From Eubacteriales bacterium (GTDB taxonomy: Bacteria > Bacillota_A > Clostridia > Lachnospirales > Lachnospiraceae): a stretch of 64,000 nt of DNA. The stretch lies in assembly GCA_030533315.1 (NCBI GenBank), contig JAUNJL010000004.1:1-64000 (forward strand), read 5' to 3'. The notes below the pieces were generated by a model. The model was given only the letters and a program-made list of their open reading frames with translations. It did not search any database and was not told where the DNA came from. Numbering within the stretch: position 1 is the stretch's first letter; each line of letters opens with the position of its first letter. The translations under genes and the position numbers were made by a program. Positions 49,903 to 58,274 of the stretch are shown in pieces.

Positions 49903-50278
49903 GATATTTGTTTCGCTGCATGATCTATCCTATTATCGTAACACATCTGGGAAAGGAAGTCTATTCTTTTACAAAACTTCGGTCAGCAGCCCAGGCTGCC
50001 CGCAGCGGAGCCAGGATCATTCCAGCACCTCTTTTCCAGGCAGGCAAAGGGGTTCTGGAATTGCCCCGGGACAAACAGTCTGTGACAGGAACGAAATGTG
50101 GGTGAAACCGGAGCGGGCGGCAATGGATTTTTTACAAAATATGACTGGACGAATCGGGGATTTTGTGAGAGAATGTAGGCAGGTTGTTAGGCATTTAACA
50201 ACACCACGGGCAACTGTTCCGGTCCTGGGGCTGTGGACGGAGGCTGCATAAGTCATCAAAACTGAAAGGAGTCTTAAA
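49903..50278. promoter_or_regulatory. Intergenic region with a perfect dyad before the NifU-like gene
   Basis: 376 bases between divergent genes. GTTGTTA-N6-TAACAAC (50183-50202) is a perfect 7-bp inverted repeat about 75 bases before the NifU-like start; a TGGACG/GAGAAT promoter-like pair 17 bp apart ends just before it. GAAAGGAG lies 7 bases before the ATG. The short frames present on either strand have no ribosome sites and are not called. Confidence 0.5.
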
Positions 50279-50971
50279 ATGATTTACACGAAGGAAGTTG
50301 AAAATATGTGTCCTGTTGCAAAGGGCGCAAAACATGAGCCTGCTCCGATTCCTGAGGAAGGAAAATGGGTTCATTCCAAGAAAATCGAAGATATTTCAGG
50401 TTTTACCCACGGTATTGGCTGGTGTGCTCCTCAGCAGGGCGCATGTAAGCTGTCTTTGAACGTAAAGGAAGGCATCATCGAGGAAGCCCTCGTTGAGACC
50501 ATCGGATGCTCCGGTATGACACATTCCGCAGCCATGGCTGCAGAGATCCTTCAGGGCAAGACCATTCTGGAGGCGCTGAACACGGACCTGGTGTGCGACG
50601 CCATCAACACGGCCATGAGAGAGCTGTTCCTTCAGATCGTATACGGACGTACACAGAGCGCCTTCTCCGATGACGGACTTGCCATCGGCGCCGGTCTTGA
50701 GGACCTCGGAAAAGGACTTCGTTCCCAGGTTGGTACCATGTACGCCACCAAAGAAAAGGGTGTTCGTTATCTGGAAATGGCAGAGGGCTACGTGACAGGC
50801 ATCGCCCTTGATGAAAACGACGAGGTGATCGGTTATCAGTTTGTTTCTCTTGGAAAAATGACAGATTTCATCAAAAAAGGCGACGATCCCAACACCGCCT
50901 GGGAAAAGGCGAAAGGCCAGTATGGCCGCGTGGCGGATGCTGTTAAGATCATCGACCCAAGAGTAGAGTAA
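50279..50971 (+). CDS. NifU-like iron-sulfur cluster scaffold protein
   Basis: 230 aa. The block GIGWCAPQQGACKLSLNV followed by EEALVETIGCSGMTHSAAMAAEIL resembles the Cys-containing IscU/NifU N-terminal fold, with conserved Cys at CAPQQGAC and IGCSGMT that could carry a cluster. The rest is less familiar (RTQSAFSDDGLAIGAGLEDLGKG, YLEMAEGYVTGIALDENDEVIGYQFVSLGKMTDFIKKG). It is paired with the GGGtGRT gene 26 bases downstream, which suggests a joint function. Codon use looks like that of a well-expressed gene. Confidence 0.82.
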   Translation: MIYTKEVENMCPVAKGAKHEPAPIPEEGKWVHSKKIEDISGFTHGIGWCAPQQGACKLSLNVKEGIIEEALVETIGCSGMTHSAAMAAEILQGKTILEALNTDLVCDAINTAMRELFLQIVYGRTQSAFSDDGLAIGAGLEDLGKGLRSQVGTMYATKEKGVRYLEMAEGYVTGIALDENDEVIGYQFVSLGKMTDFIKKGDDPNTAWEKAKGQYGRVADAVKIIDPRVE

Positions 50972-50997
50972 TCGGTACGAAAGGAGACGAACATAAA

Positions 50998-52008
50998 ATG
51001 GCATTATTTGAAGGATATGAGAGAAGGATTGACAAGATCAATTCCGTGTTAAATACTTATGGGATCAGCTCCATCGAGGAAGCTGAGAAGATCACCAAGG
51101 ACGCTGGCCTGGATGTTTACGAGCAGGTAAAAAAGATCCAGCCCATCTGTTTTGAGAATGCCTGCTGGGCGTACACCGCAGGCGCAGCCATCGCCATCAA
51201 AAAGGGCTGCAGAAAAGCCGCTGACGCTGCCGCAGCCATCGGCGAGGGCCTTCAGGCCTTCTGTATCCCCGGATCCGTTGCCGACCACAGAAAAGTGGGT
51301 CTGGGACACGGAAACCTGGGCAAGATGCTTCTGGAGGAGGAGACGGAGTGCTTCTGCTTCCTGGCTGGACATGAGTCCTTCGCAGCCGCTGAGGGCGCCA
51401 TCGGTATCGCAGAGAAGGCCAACAAGGTCCGCCAGAAGCCTCTCCGCGTAATCCTGAACGGTCTTGGAAAGGATGCCGCCCAGATCATTTCCCGTATCAA
51501 CGGCTTTACCTTCGTGGAGACAAAATACGATTACAAGGAAGCAAAGTTAAACGTGGTTTATGAGAAGCCATACTCCACCGGACTTCGCGCCACCGTAAAA
51601 TGCTACGGCGCTGACGACGTTCAGGAGGGCGTTGCCATCATGCACCACGAGAACGTCGGCGTGTCCATCACCGGAAACTCCACCAACCCCACCCGTTTCC
51701 AGCACCCAGTGGCCGGCACCTACAAAAAAGAGTGCGTGGAGCTTGGAAAGAAATACTTCTCCGTTGCCTCCGGCGGCGGTACAGGACGTACCCTTCACCC
51801 GGACAACATGGCAGCAGGTCCCGCTTCCTACGGCATGACCGATACCCTGGGACGTATGCACTCTGACGCACAGTTCGCAGGCTCCTCCTCCGTACCGGCT
51901 CACGTAGAGATGATGGGCCTCATCGGCATGGGCAACAACCCCATGGTAGGAGCTACCGTAGCCGTGGCCGTTTCTATCGAAGAGGCAGCTAAGGCCGGCA
52001 AGTTCTGA
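50998..52008 (+). CDS. GGGtGRT family protein
   Basis: 336 aa, no signal or membrane segment. It carries the motif that names the family, SVASGGGTGRTLHPDN, near residues 257-272. Other clear blocks are FENACWAYTAGAAIAIKKGCRKAADAAAAIGEGLQAFCIPGSVADHRKVGLGHGNLGKMLL and EETECFCFLAGHESFAAAEGAIGIAEKANKVRQKPLRVILNGLGKDAAQII. The family is widespread in anaerobes and has no known reaction. GAAAGGAGACGAACATAAA precedes the ATG. A strong terminator follows, so the two genes form a closed operon. Confidence 0.88.
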   Translation: MALFEGYERRIDKINSVLNTYGISSIEEAEKITKDAGLDVYEQVKKIQPICFENACWAYTAGAAIAIKKGCRKAADAAAAIGEGLQAFCIPGSVADHRKVGLGHGNLGKMLLEEETECFCFLAGHESFAAAEGAIGIAEKANKVRQKPLRVILNGLGKDAAQIISRINGFTFVETKYDYKEAKLNVVYEKPYSTGLRATVKCYGADDVQEGVAIMHHENVGVSITGNSTNPTRFQHPVAGTYKKECVELGKKYFSVASGGGTGRTLHPDNMAAGPASYGMTDTLGRMHSDAQFAGSSSVPAHVEMMGLIGMGNNPMVGATVAVAVSIEEAAKAGKF

Positions 52009-52036
52009 GAACCTCTGAATATTCCGTGAAGCCAAT

Positions 52037-52076
52037 GGCTCCCGCCGACGTAAGGGTCGGCGGGAGCCATTTTTTC
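52037..52076 (+). terminator. Terminator of the NifU-like/GGGtGRT operon
   Basis: Perfect 13-bp stem GGCTCCCGCCGAC/GTCGGCGGGAGCC with a GTAAGG loop and an ATTTTTT tail. Confidence 0.95.
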
Positions 52077-52171
52077 ATGCGCTGCACCGGCGATGGGCCG
52101 GGCAGCAGACTTCTTTTATTTCCCTTTCTCTTTTCGGGCTGCTGCCCGATCTCTGGGGGTACCTGGATCTT

Positions 52172-52906
52172 TCATATCCTGGTGTTTCTGTATTCGTTGG
52201 CGGAGATCCCTTCGATCCTCTTAAAGACTCTGGAAAAATGAGCCACGTCGGCAAAACCCACCAGCTCTGATATATCCGCGATACGCAGGGAGCCCTCCCT
52301 CAAAAGCTCCCTGGCATGGCGGATGCGGATCTGGTTTAATATCTCGGAAAAGTTTTTACCCTCTGCCCTGTTGAGAAGCTTGCTCAGGTGCCATTGGCTC
52401 ACGTAGGTCTTTTCTGCCACCGTGGCCAGACTCAGCTTTTCCCTGTAATGCTCCTCCATGTACTGAAGGGCGTTCTTCACAATAAAGCTGCCGGCGCTTC
52501 CCTCCTGCATCTCCTCCCTGGGGATGTTCAGAGCCGCCAGCCGGTCCGTCATCACCTTCAGGGCCTCCTGGATCTCCTCCAGCCGGGAGGGCTTCAAAAG
52601 AAACCTGGCCACCCCAAGGCGGATGGCCTCCTGACAGAAATCAAAGTCCCGGTAGCCCGTCAGGATGCTGATCTGCATATGGGGAAATTCCGATTTCAGA
52701 GCCGCCACCATGGCAAGGCCCGTCATTCCCGGCATGGCAATGTCTGTGATGAGGATGTCCGGCTTTTCCCTCCGAATGGCCTCCAGCCCCTCCTTTCCAT
52801 TGTACGCACAGCCACAGACACAGCAGCCGTACTTCTCCCAGGACACCATCCTGGTCAGTCCCTCCACGATAATTGGTTCATCATCAATGATCATCACCCG
52901 ATACAT
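52172..52906 (-). CDS. Response regulator with AraC-type DNA-binding domain (YesN family)
   Basis: 244 aa from the ATG at 52906 (GGGAGGACAGCT upstream). Receiver domain: VMIIDDEPIIVEGL with the phospho-Asp in PDILITDIAMPGMTGL (about residue 54) and the Lys in FLLKPSR. The C-terminal AraC domain has two helix-turn-helix units (KLSLATVAEKTYVSQWHLSKLL; IADISELVGFADVAHFSRVFKRIEGISANEYR). Its partner is the YesM-type kinase at 56374-58107. It likely activates the sugar transport genes, and it is the last gene of that run. Confidence 0.93.
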   Translation of the reverse strand: MYRVMIIDDEPIIVEGLTRMVSWEKYGCCVCGCAYNGKEGLEAIRREKPDILITDIAMPGMTGLAMVAALKSEFPHMQISILTGYRDFDFCQEAIRLGVARFLLKPSRLEEIQEALKVMTDRLAALNIPREEMQEGSAGSFIVKNALQYMEEHYREKLSLATVAEKTYVSQWHLSKLLNRAEGKNFSEILNQIRIRHARELLREGSLRIADISELVGFADVAHFSRVFKRIEGISANEYRNTRI

Positions 52907-52970
52907 AGCTGTCCTCCCTTGATCCTTACCCCCTGCATCGACCAATCAAAACACCGGCGTCTCCGCCTGG

Positions 52971-53822
52971 TCAGCCCTTCACGGCTCCCGCCGTCATGCC
53001 TTTAATGATGTATTTCTGAAGACAGATGTACACCACCAGAAGGGGAACCACCACCATGGTCACCACGGCGGCCATCAGCCCATAATCCGTCCCCTCCTTT
53101 GAGGAGATCTCCAGCAAAAGCCTAGTGATGGCCCACTCGTCCCTGTTTCTCAGGAAAAACTGCTGGGTGAACAGGTCGTTGTAGCTCCACAAAAAGCTGA
53201 ATATCCCCACCGTGGCAAAGGAGGGCTTCGTCAAAGGCATGACCACCTTGGTGAAGATCTGCCTGGTATTGCAGCCCTCCATAAAGGCCGCCTCCTCCAG
53301 CTCGATGGGAAGGCTTCGGATGTAGCCCGTGAGCACCACGATGGCAAAGGCCATATTTCCCGCCGTCTGGGGCAGAAGGATCGCCAGAAGGGACAGCCAC
53401 GTCCTGCCGGAGCCGGCGATCCCCCAGGCCCGTTCCATGCGAAAGACGGGGATGATGGTGGAAAACACCGGAAACATCATGGCGGCGATCACCAGGCTGT
53501 ACAGAAGGGCGTTCACCTTCATCTGGTATCTCACCAGGGCAAAGGAGGCCATTCCCGCCAGCAGGATCACCAGCACCGCCACAGATCCAGAGATCAGGAT
53601 GCTGTTCCGGTATGCCCCCAGGATATCCAGCTTGTCAAAGGCCGCCCTGTAATTATCCAGGGTAAACAGACTTCCCAGAGGAAAGGAAAAGGCATCGGAC
53701 ATGATCTGCTTTTTGTCTTTAAAGGAATTTTGGATTACCCAGAAAATAGGGTAGATCGTGGTGACCGCCCACAAAACGAGAAAGAAATAAATCCCCCAAA
53801 GACCTTTTTTATTTTTTTTCAT
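52971..53822 (-). CDS. Carbohydrate ABC transporter permease (MalG/AraQ type)
   Basis: 283 aa with six membrane helices. The coupling EAA loop is LPIELEEAAFMEGCNTRQIFTKVVMPLTKPSFATVGIFSF, typical of CUT1 importers. The N-terminus (WAVTTIYPIFWVIQNSFKDKKQIMSDAF) is also typical. It lies 15 bases after the partner permease. There is no cognate ATPase in the window; CUT1 systems often share one MsmX-type ATPase encoded elsewhere. Confidence 0.93.
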   Translation of the reverse strand: MKKNKKGLWGIYFFLVLWAVTTIYPIFWVIQNSFKDKKQIMSDAFSFPLGSLFTLDNYRAAFDKLDILGAYRNSILISGSVAVLVILLAGMASFALVRYQMKVNALLYSLVIAAMMFPVFSTIIPVFRMERAWGIAGSGRTWLSLLAILLPQTAGNMAFAIVVLTGYIRSLPIELEEAAFMEGCNTRQIFTKVVMPLTKPSFATVGIFSFLWSYNDLFTQQFFLRNRDEWAITRLLLEISSKEGTDYGLMAAVVTMVVVPLLVVYICLQKYIIKGMTAGAVKG

Positions 53823-53837
53823 GGCATCGCTCCCCCT

Positions 53838-54701
53838 TTAATAATCCTTTTCCCGGAAAACCAGGTTTACCACCTTTGACAGCAGCACGCCCAGCACCAC
53901 GATCACCAGGGCGATGGCCGAGCCGTAATCAATGTCCGGCGCCTGCATGGTCTTGTAGTACATATAGGTTCCCGTCAGCCACGTTTTTCCCAGGGGCGCT
54001 CCGTTGGGAAACATCACCCAGGGCAGGTCAAAGACCTTCAAGGCCCCCGTCACCGCCAGCACGGCGCAGGTGCAGACCACGTTGTGGAGAAGAGGCCAGG
54101 AAATATACCGGACCCTCTGCCACCGGGATGCGCCATCTATGGCCGCAGACTCATACAGCTCGTCCGGGATGTTGTTCAGCCCCGTCACCAGTATGACAAA
54201 ATAGAACCCCACATACTGCCAGACCACGGGAGCCATCATCACCGTCAGGGGATACAGCTCCTTCCAGTTCACCTTGCTTCCCGCCAGCTGGCTGAGCATC
54301 CCCCCGTCATACTGAAAGATAAGGTTGAACAAAACTCCCAGAGCCGTTGCGGAGATCACGATGGGGAAGAAATAAACGATCCGAAAAACCTTCGCCCCCC
54401 TTTGGATGTTGTCCACCATCATGGCCAGGCAGACGGCCAGCCCCACCTCCCCAAAGAGGGTGACCAGGATCATGATCCCCGTGTTTTTCAGGGCCGTCCA
54501 TATGTTTTCGTCCTGAAAAAGCTCTATGTAATTTTTGTAAACGGGGTCGTTCCATCCCTTGGGGCTCCCTCCCAGATTTCGTATTTTCAGAAAGCTGTTG
54601 AGAATGTTCTGGACAAAAGGATAGTAGAGAAACACTGCCATAAAAAGAAATGCCGGCAGGAGAAAGAAAAGAGCCGTTTTTTTATTCTTATAAATATTCA
54701 C
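53838..54701 (-). CDS. Carbohydrate ABC transporter permease (MalF/UgpA type)
   Basis: 287 aa from the GTG at 54701, chosen because AAAAGGAGGG lies 8 bases upstream and the length fits the family; upstream ATG codons at 54770 and 54794 lack such a site and lie near the terminator. Six helices are visible. EAA loop: IPDELYESAAIDGASRWQRVRYISWPLL. It pairs with the MalG-type permease just downstream. Confidence 0.9.
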   Translation of the reverse strand: MNIYKNKKTALFFLLPAFLFMAVFLYYPFVQNILNSFLKIRNLGGSPKGWNDPVYKNYIELFQDENIWTALKNTGIMILVTLFGEVGLAVCLAMMVDNIQRGAKVFRIVYFFPIVISATALGVLFNLIFQYDGGMLSQLAGSKVNWKELYPLTVMMAPVVWQYVGFYFVILVTGLNNIPDELYESAAIDGASRWQRVRYISWPLLHNVVCTCAVLAVTGALKVFDLPWVMFPNGAPLGKTWLTGTYMYYKTMQAPDIDYGSAIALVIVVLGVLLSKVVNLVFREKDY

Positions 54702-54818
54702 CAGAAAATCCCTCCTTTTCACAGAATATCGCCTGGACCTCTCCTGGGCTTTTGTCCCAGCCAGATCCATACCGGAGCGTTTCCGCCATTGCAAAGGCCC
54801 AAAACCTCCATATGATGA

Positions 54819-54847
54819 AAAAGGCCGGGGAAGATCCTCCCCCGGCC
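54819..54847 (-). terminator. Intra-operon terminator after the solute-binding protein gene
   Basis: Minus-strand GGCCGGGG/CCCCGGCC hairpin with five T, about 50 bases after the binding-protein stop and before the permease genes. Partial readthrough would give more binding protein than permease. Confidence 0.8.
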
Positions 54848-54895
54848 CGCCTGATCCGGCAGCCGCAAGGCTGTCAGAAGCCTACGGCACTGCTT

Positions 54896-56179
54896 TTATT
54901 CTGCGTTTTCCTCTATGATCTCCAGCACCTGGCCAAGAGCGTCGGAAATCTCCGTCTTTCCTTCCATGATCTGAGGCATGTTGTCAAAGATGGGCGCTCT
55001 CTCATCCGGCGTCACAAAATCCTGAACCGCTCCCGTGATACCGGTGGTTCCCTTGATCATGGCCAGAGAATCTTTCTCCAGGGAGGTAAGGCTGCTCTCG
55101 TCGATCTCCACGCCGTTCTTCAAAGCCGTGGTGGCCGTTCCCGCAAACTGGGAAACTGTCTCGTCACTGATGAATTTTTCCACAAGGGACACGGCCGCAT
55201 CCCGTTTCTCCTCATCCTCCCAGCATTTTCTGGAAATGTACCAGCCGGAGGAAAGACCGCCGATGATATCCGTCGCCTTCCGGTCTCCCTTGCCGGGAAC
55301 GTAGGTCACGGTAAAGTTGTCAACATCCTCCGTGCCGTCCTTGATACCGCCCATTTTCCAGGAGCCGTCCAGATAGAATGCGGATTTTCCTTCCAGGAAG
55401 CTCTGGAACACCTCGTCAGCGGTGGCGGTGTTGGTATTTTCCGACAAAAATCCCTTGTCATACAGCTCCTGGATGTCCTCGATCCCCGCCTGCCATGCCA
55501 ATCCGGCCTCGTCGTCCACCGCCTCTGGAACCGTGGCATGGGTCTTCGGCGTGCCCTGGTTGTAGATGGCAAACTCAAACCAGTAGTGCGGCTCCTTGGC
55601 CAGGGATACGGCGATGGGGGTAAAGCCAGCGTCCTTGATGGTCTGGCAGTCCGTCAGGAACTCCTCCCACGTGGTGTCCCCATCCGGGATCTCCACTCCC
55701 GCCGATTCCAGCACGACCTTGTTGCAGAACATCCCCTCCCAATAGCCATAGAAGGGAACCGCATACTGTACGCCGTCCGCCGGGGACGGAGGGATCATGT
55801 CGTCCTTCATATTCGACGCATAATCGGGATAGGCCTCCCGGATCTCCGCGATAGAAACCACCTTTCCCGCCTCCACGAAGGGATTTGCGTCATTTCCGTT
55901 GAAGTAGAACAGAACGTCCGGCTCCGCCCCCGTCTCAAAATCTGAGATCACCCTGGCCTTGAACGTCTCATCCGAGGAAGCAGACGCGTCATCCGCATGG
56001 TTTCCGGTCTCCTCCTCCCAGCTCTTTAAGGTTTCCTGATAAAGCTCCACATTGCTTTCATTGCCTGCAAAGGTGGTGGTCACATTCAACGTCACGCCCC
56101 CCTGGGCCAACACGGTAACAGGCATGACAGAAGCCGCTAAAGCCCCACATAACATTGTACTAAGAAATACCTTTTTCAT
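54896..56179 (-). CDS. Extracellular sugar-binding protein (ABC importer, family 1)
   Basis: 427 aa. The signal peptide is MKKVFLSTMLCGALAASVMPVTVLA with a probable AxA-type cleavage before QGG. The mature part is a family 1 solute-binding protein (VTLNVTTTFAGNESNVELYQETLKSWEEETG, FFNGNDANPFVEAGKVVSI, FLEGKSAFYLDGSWKMG, GGLSSGWYISRKC). No lipobox Cys is present at the cleavage site, which is unusual for a Gram-positive binding protein. From context the ligand may be a GlcNAc disaccharide or other beta-disaccharide. It has its own promoter. Confidence 0.9.
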   Translation of the reverse strand: MKKVFLSTMLCGALAASVMPVTVLAQGGVTLNVTTTFAGNESNVELYQETLKSWEEETGNHADDASASSDETFKARVISDFETGAEPDVLFYFNGNDANPFVEAGKVVSIAEIREAYPDYASNMKDDMIPPSPADGVQYAVPFYGYWEGMFCNKVVLESAGVEIPDGDTTWEEFLTDCQTIKDAGFTPIAVSLAKEPHYWFEFAIYNQGTPKTHATVPEAVDDEAGLAWQAGIEDIQELYDKGFLSENTNTATADEVFQSFLEGKSAFYLDGSWKMGGIKDGTEDVDNFTVTYVPGKGDRKATDIIGGLSSGWYISRKCWEDEEKRDAAVSLVEKFISDETVSQFAGTATTALKNGVEIDESSLTSLEKDSLAMIKGTTGITGAVQDFVTPDERAPIFDNMPQIMEGKTEISDALGQVLEIIEENAE

Positions 56180-56233
56180 AGAAATATCCTCCTGGTCTTC
56201 ATTTCAGGGTTCCGGAACCTTGTTTGTAAGTCT

Positions 56234-56262
56234 ATTATACCCGGCGGGAACTCATATTTGAA
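56234..56262 (-). promoter_or_regulatory. Sigma-A-type promoter of the sugar-binding protein gene
   Basis: Minus strand TTCAAA (56262-56257), 17-bp spacer, TATAAT (56239-56234), 55 bases before the ATG. The gap 56263-56373 shows no other element. Confidence 0.7.
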
Positions 56263-56373
56263 TAACTAAAGCTGGTATTTCTTGTCTCTCCTTGCCTATC
56301 TAAAAGGCTTTTTACCAGGAGCCTTCCCGGGAGGCCATTTCTGGAAGAGCTTCCCCCAAAAATCTCCTTCCGG

Positions 56374-58107
56374 TCATTCCCTTACAAGGATCGTCAGGGT
56401 GGAGGCCGTCCGCCCATCCTGGCAGCGCTTTATGGTCAGGCCGCAGCCCTCCCCGTACAGGATGCGCAGCCTCTGGTTCACGTTGGCGATCCCCAGATTG
56501 CCGGCGGACTCCTTTCTGGCGTCATAGCTTGGATCCAGAAGACGTTCCACCTTTTCCTCGTTCTCCCTGGTAAACTCCCCGTCGTTGATCACCTGAAGCT
56601 GCAGAAGATCCCCTCTCCGGCAGCCCTGGATGGCCACGGTGCCGCTCCCCCTTGGAACGATCCCGTGCTCAATGGCATTCTCAATGATGGGCTGGAGGAT
56701 CAGCCGGGGCACCTTCAGCTCCATAAGCTCCGGAGGAATGGAAATCTCCACCTTCAGGCGCTTTCCCAGGCGCTGTGAGGTAATATAAAAATAGGCATTT
56801 ACATAAACCATCTCCTCCGAAAGCCGTACCTCCGGGAGGCCCTTTCGGTCAATGGCGGCATCCAGAAGAGTGGAAAGGGCCTGTATCATCGCGGAAACCT
56901 TCTCATTGCCTGAAAGCCGGGCCTCCCAGTTGATGATCTCCAGGGTATTGTTCATAAAATGGGGATTGATATGGGACTGCAGAGCCATGATCCTGGCATC
57001 CCGAAGGGCCAGCTCCTCCTCGTAGATATGGTCAAACTGGTATTTCAGCTGCCTTGACATCTGGTTCATGGTCTCCCTCAGATATTCCAGCTCCAGGCTT
57101 CCCGTCTCCTCCTCCATCTGTATCCCCAGGTTTCCTCCCTCGATCTCCTCCGCACAGGCCATCATCTTCCCCACAGGCCTGGAAAGGTATTTCTGGAACA
57201 GGCGCAGAAAGATCAGGCACATGGGGACCAGCAGGAACACCATGGAAAGCACCACGTAGAAAAACCCGTAAAGCGGCGTGAACAGGGTCTTCTGGTTGGT
57301 TTTCAGGAGAAATTCCAGGGTAAAGTCGTTCTCCTTCACAGACCAGGAAACGTAGATCTGATCCTTAAAAAAGCGATAGCCTCCTCCCGGGGAAAAGCTC
57401 CCCTCCGGCCCCCAATCTCCCTCTCCCCTGGTAAGAATGCTCTGCCCGTTCAGACGCACCTTGATCTGAAAATCCTCCCAGGCAGCCGTCAAAGTCTCAA
57501 AGCAGTAATCTGGATTCAGGCAGTTGACCAAAACGCCCCAGGGCTGAAAGCTCCTGTCCATCAGATTCCGCACAAGATACAAACGGTCCCCGCTGGTGAC
57601 AAAGGCCACGGCGGTGTCAAGGCTCTCCGCCCTTTCCAAAGCCATTTCACAATCTCTCAAAAAAAAGTCCCGGATCATCTGGTAGCTTCCCCCGGTCTGG
57701 AAATTGTAGGTGGTATACCGTTTGTTCACCGGATCCTCCTTTAGCATCAGCACCGTAAAGATCTGGTTCCTGTTGTGGGAATACTGGGTGTCCAGGTAGG
57801 TGGAGGCCCGGCTGGAAAATGTGCTTTCTCCCCCGGCTCCCGCCCTTTTGCCCTCCCGGTACCATTCGTACAGAACCCGGTCATAGGTGACCTGCCTGGA
57901 ATCTGCGATGGCCGTCCCCAGGCGCTCCGCACAGGTCCTGGTATTGAGCTCCGCCTGGGTCACAATGCGCTCCATCTGATTTTTTTCCTGCTCCATCAGG
58001 CTGTAGCTGCCGATGGTGACAATGATCACGAGAAAGGGAAGGACCCAGTACATGAGCATGACGTGGATGGCCTTCCATTTCAGGGATCTGTTTTTCTTCT
58101 TTTCCAT
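56374..58107 (-). CDS. Sensor histidine kinase, YesM family
   Basis: 577 aa from the ATG at 58107 (CAGGAGAGGATATCT upstream). One membrane helix near residues 17-40 and a second near 280-305 enclose an extracytoplasmic sensor of about 240 residues. A HAMP domain follows, then the His_kinase block LQSHINPHFMNNTLEIINWEARL with the phospho-acceptor His in NPHF, and the HATPase domain (PIIENAIEHGIVPRGSG, SAGNLGIANVNQRLRILYGEGCGL). It partners the YesN-type regulator at 52172. Its start codon lies just after a terminator, so it may depend on readthrough. Confidence 0.93.
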   Translation of the reverse strand: MEKKKNRSLKWKAIHVMLMYWVLPFLVIIVTIGSYSLMEQEKNQMERIVTQAELNTRTCAERLGTAIADSRQVTYDRVLYEWYREGKRAGAGGESTFSSRASTYLDTQYSHNRNQIFTVLMLKEDPVNKRYTTYNFQTGGSYQMIRDFFLRDCEMALERAESLDTAVAFVTSGDRLYLVRNLMDRSFQPWGVLVNCLNPDYCFETLTAAWEDFQIKVRLNGQSILTRGEGDWGPEGSFSPGGGYRFFKDQIYVSWSVKENDFTLEFLLKTNQKTLFTPLYGFFYVVLSMVFLLVPMCLIFLRLFQKYLSRPVGKMMACAEEIEGGNLGIQMEEETGSLELEYLRETMNQMSRQLKYQFDHIYEEELALRDARIMALQSHINPHFMNNTLEIINWEARLSGNEKVSAMIQALSTLLDAAIDRKGLPEVRLSEEMVYVNAYFYITSQRLGKRLKVEISIPPELMELKVPRLILQPIIENAIEHGIVPRGSGTVAIQGCRRGDLLQLQVINDGEFTRENEEKVERLLDPSYDARKESAGNLGIANVNQRLRILYGEGCGLTIKRCQDGRTASTLTILVRE

Positions 58108-58122
58108 AGATATCCTCTCCTG

Positions 58123-58152
58123 AAAAAAAAGGACCACATTTCGCTGCGGCCC
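58123..58152 (-). terminator. Terminator between the phosphohexomutase and kinase genes
   Basis: Minus-strand GGGCCGCA pairs with TGTGGTCC (two G-U pairs) around a GCGAAA loop, followed by eight T that run into the kinase ribosome site. Confidence 0.82.
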
Positions 58153-58274
58153 CTTTTTTTGTTTTCTGCCTGCTCCAGAACAGCTGACCCAGACAGAGGA
58201 TCTTTCATTATTTTCACAGCTGTCCTGTGAACAGCAGCGGCCCTCCCGCCTTCCGGCCGGACCACAGGGCCATT

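Noticed and set aside
49908..50259. Short frames on both strands between the TraX-family and NifU-like genes
   Set aside because: No ribosome sites and no recognisable protein features; the region looks regulatory.
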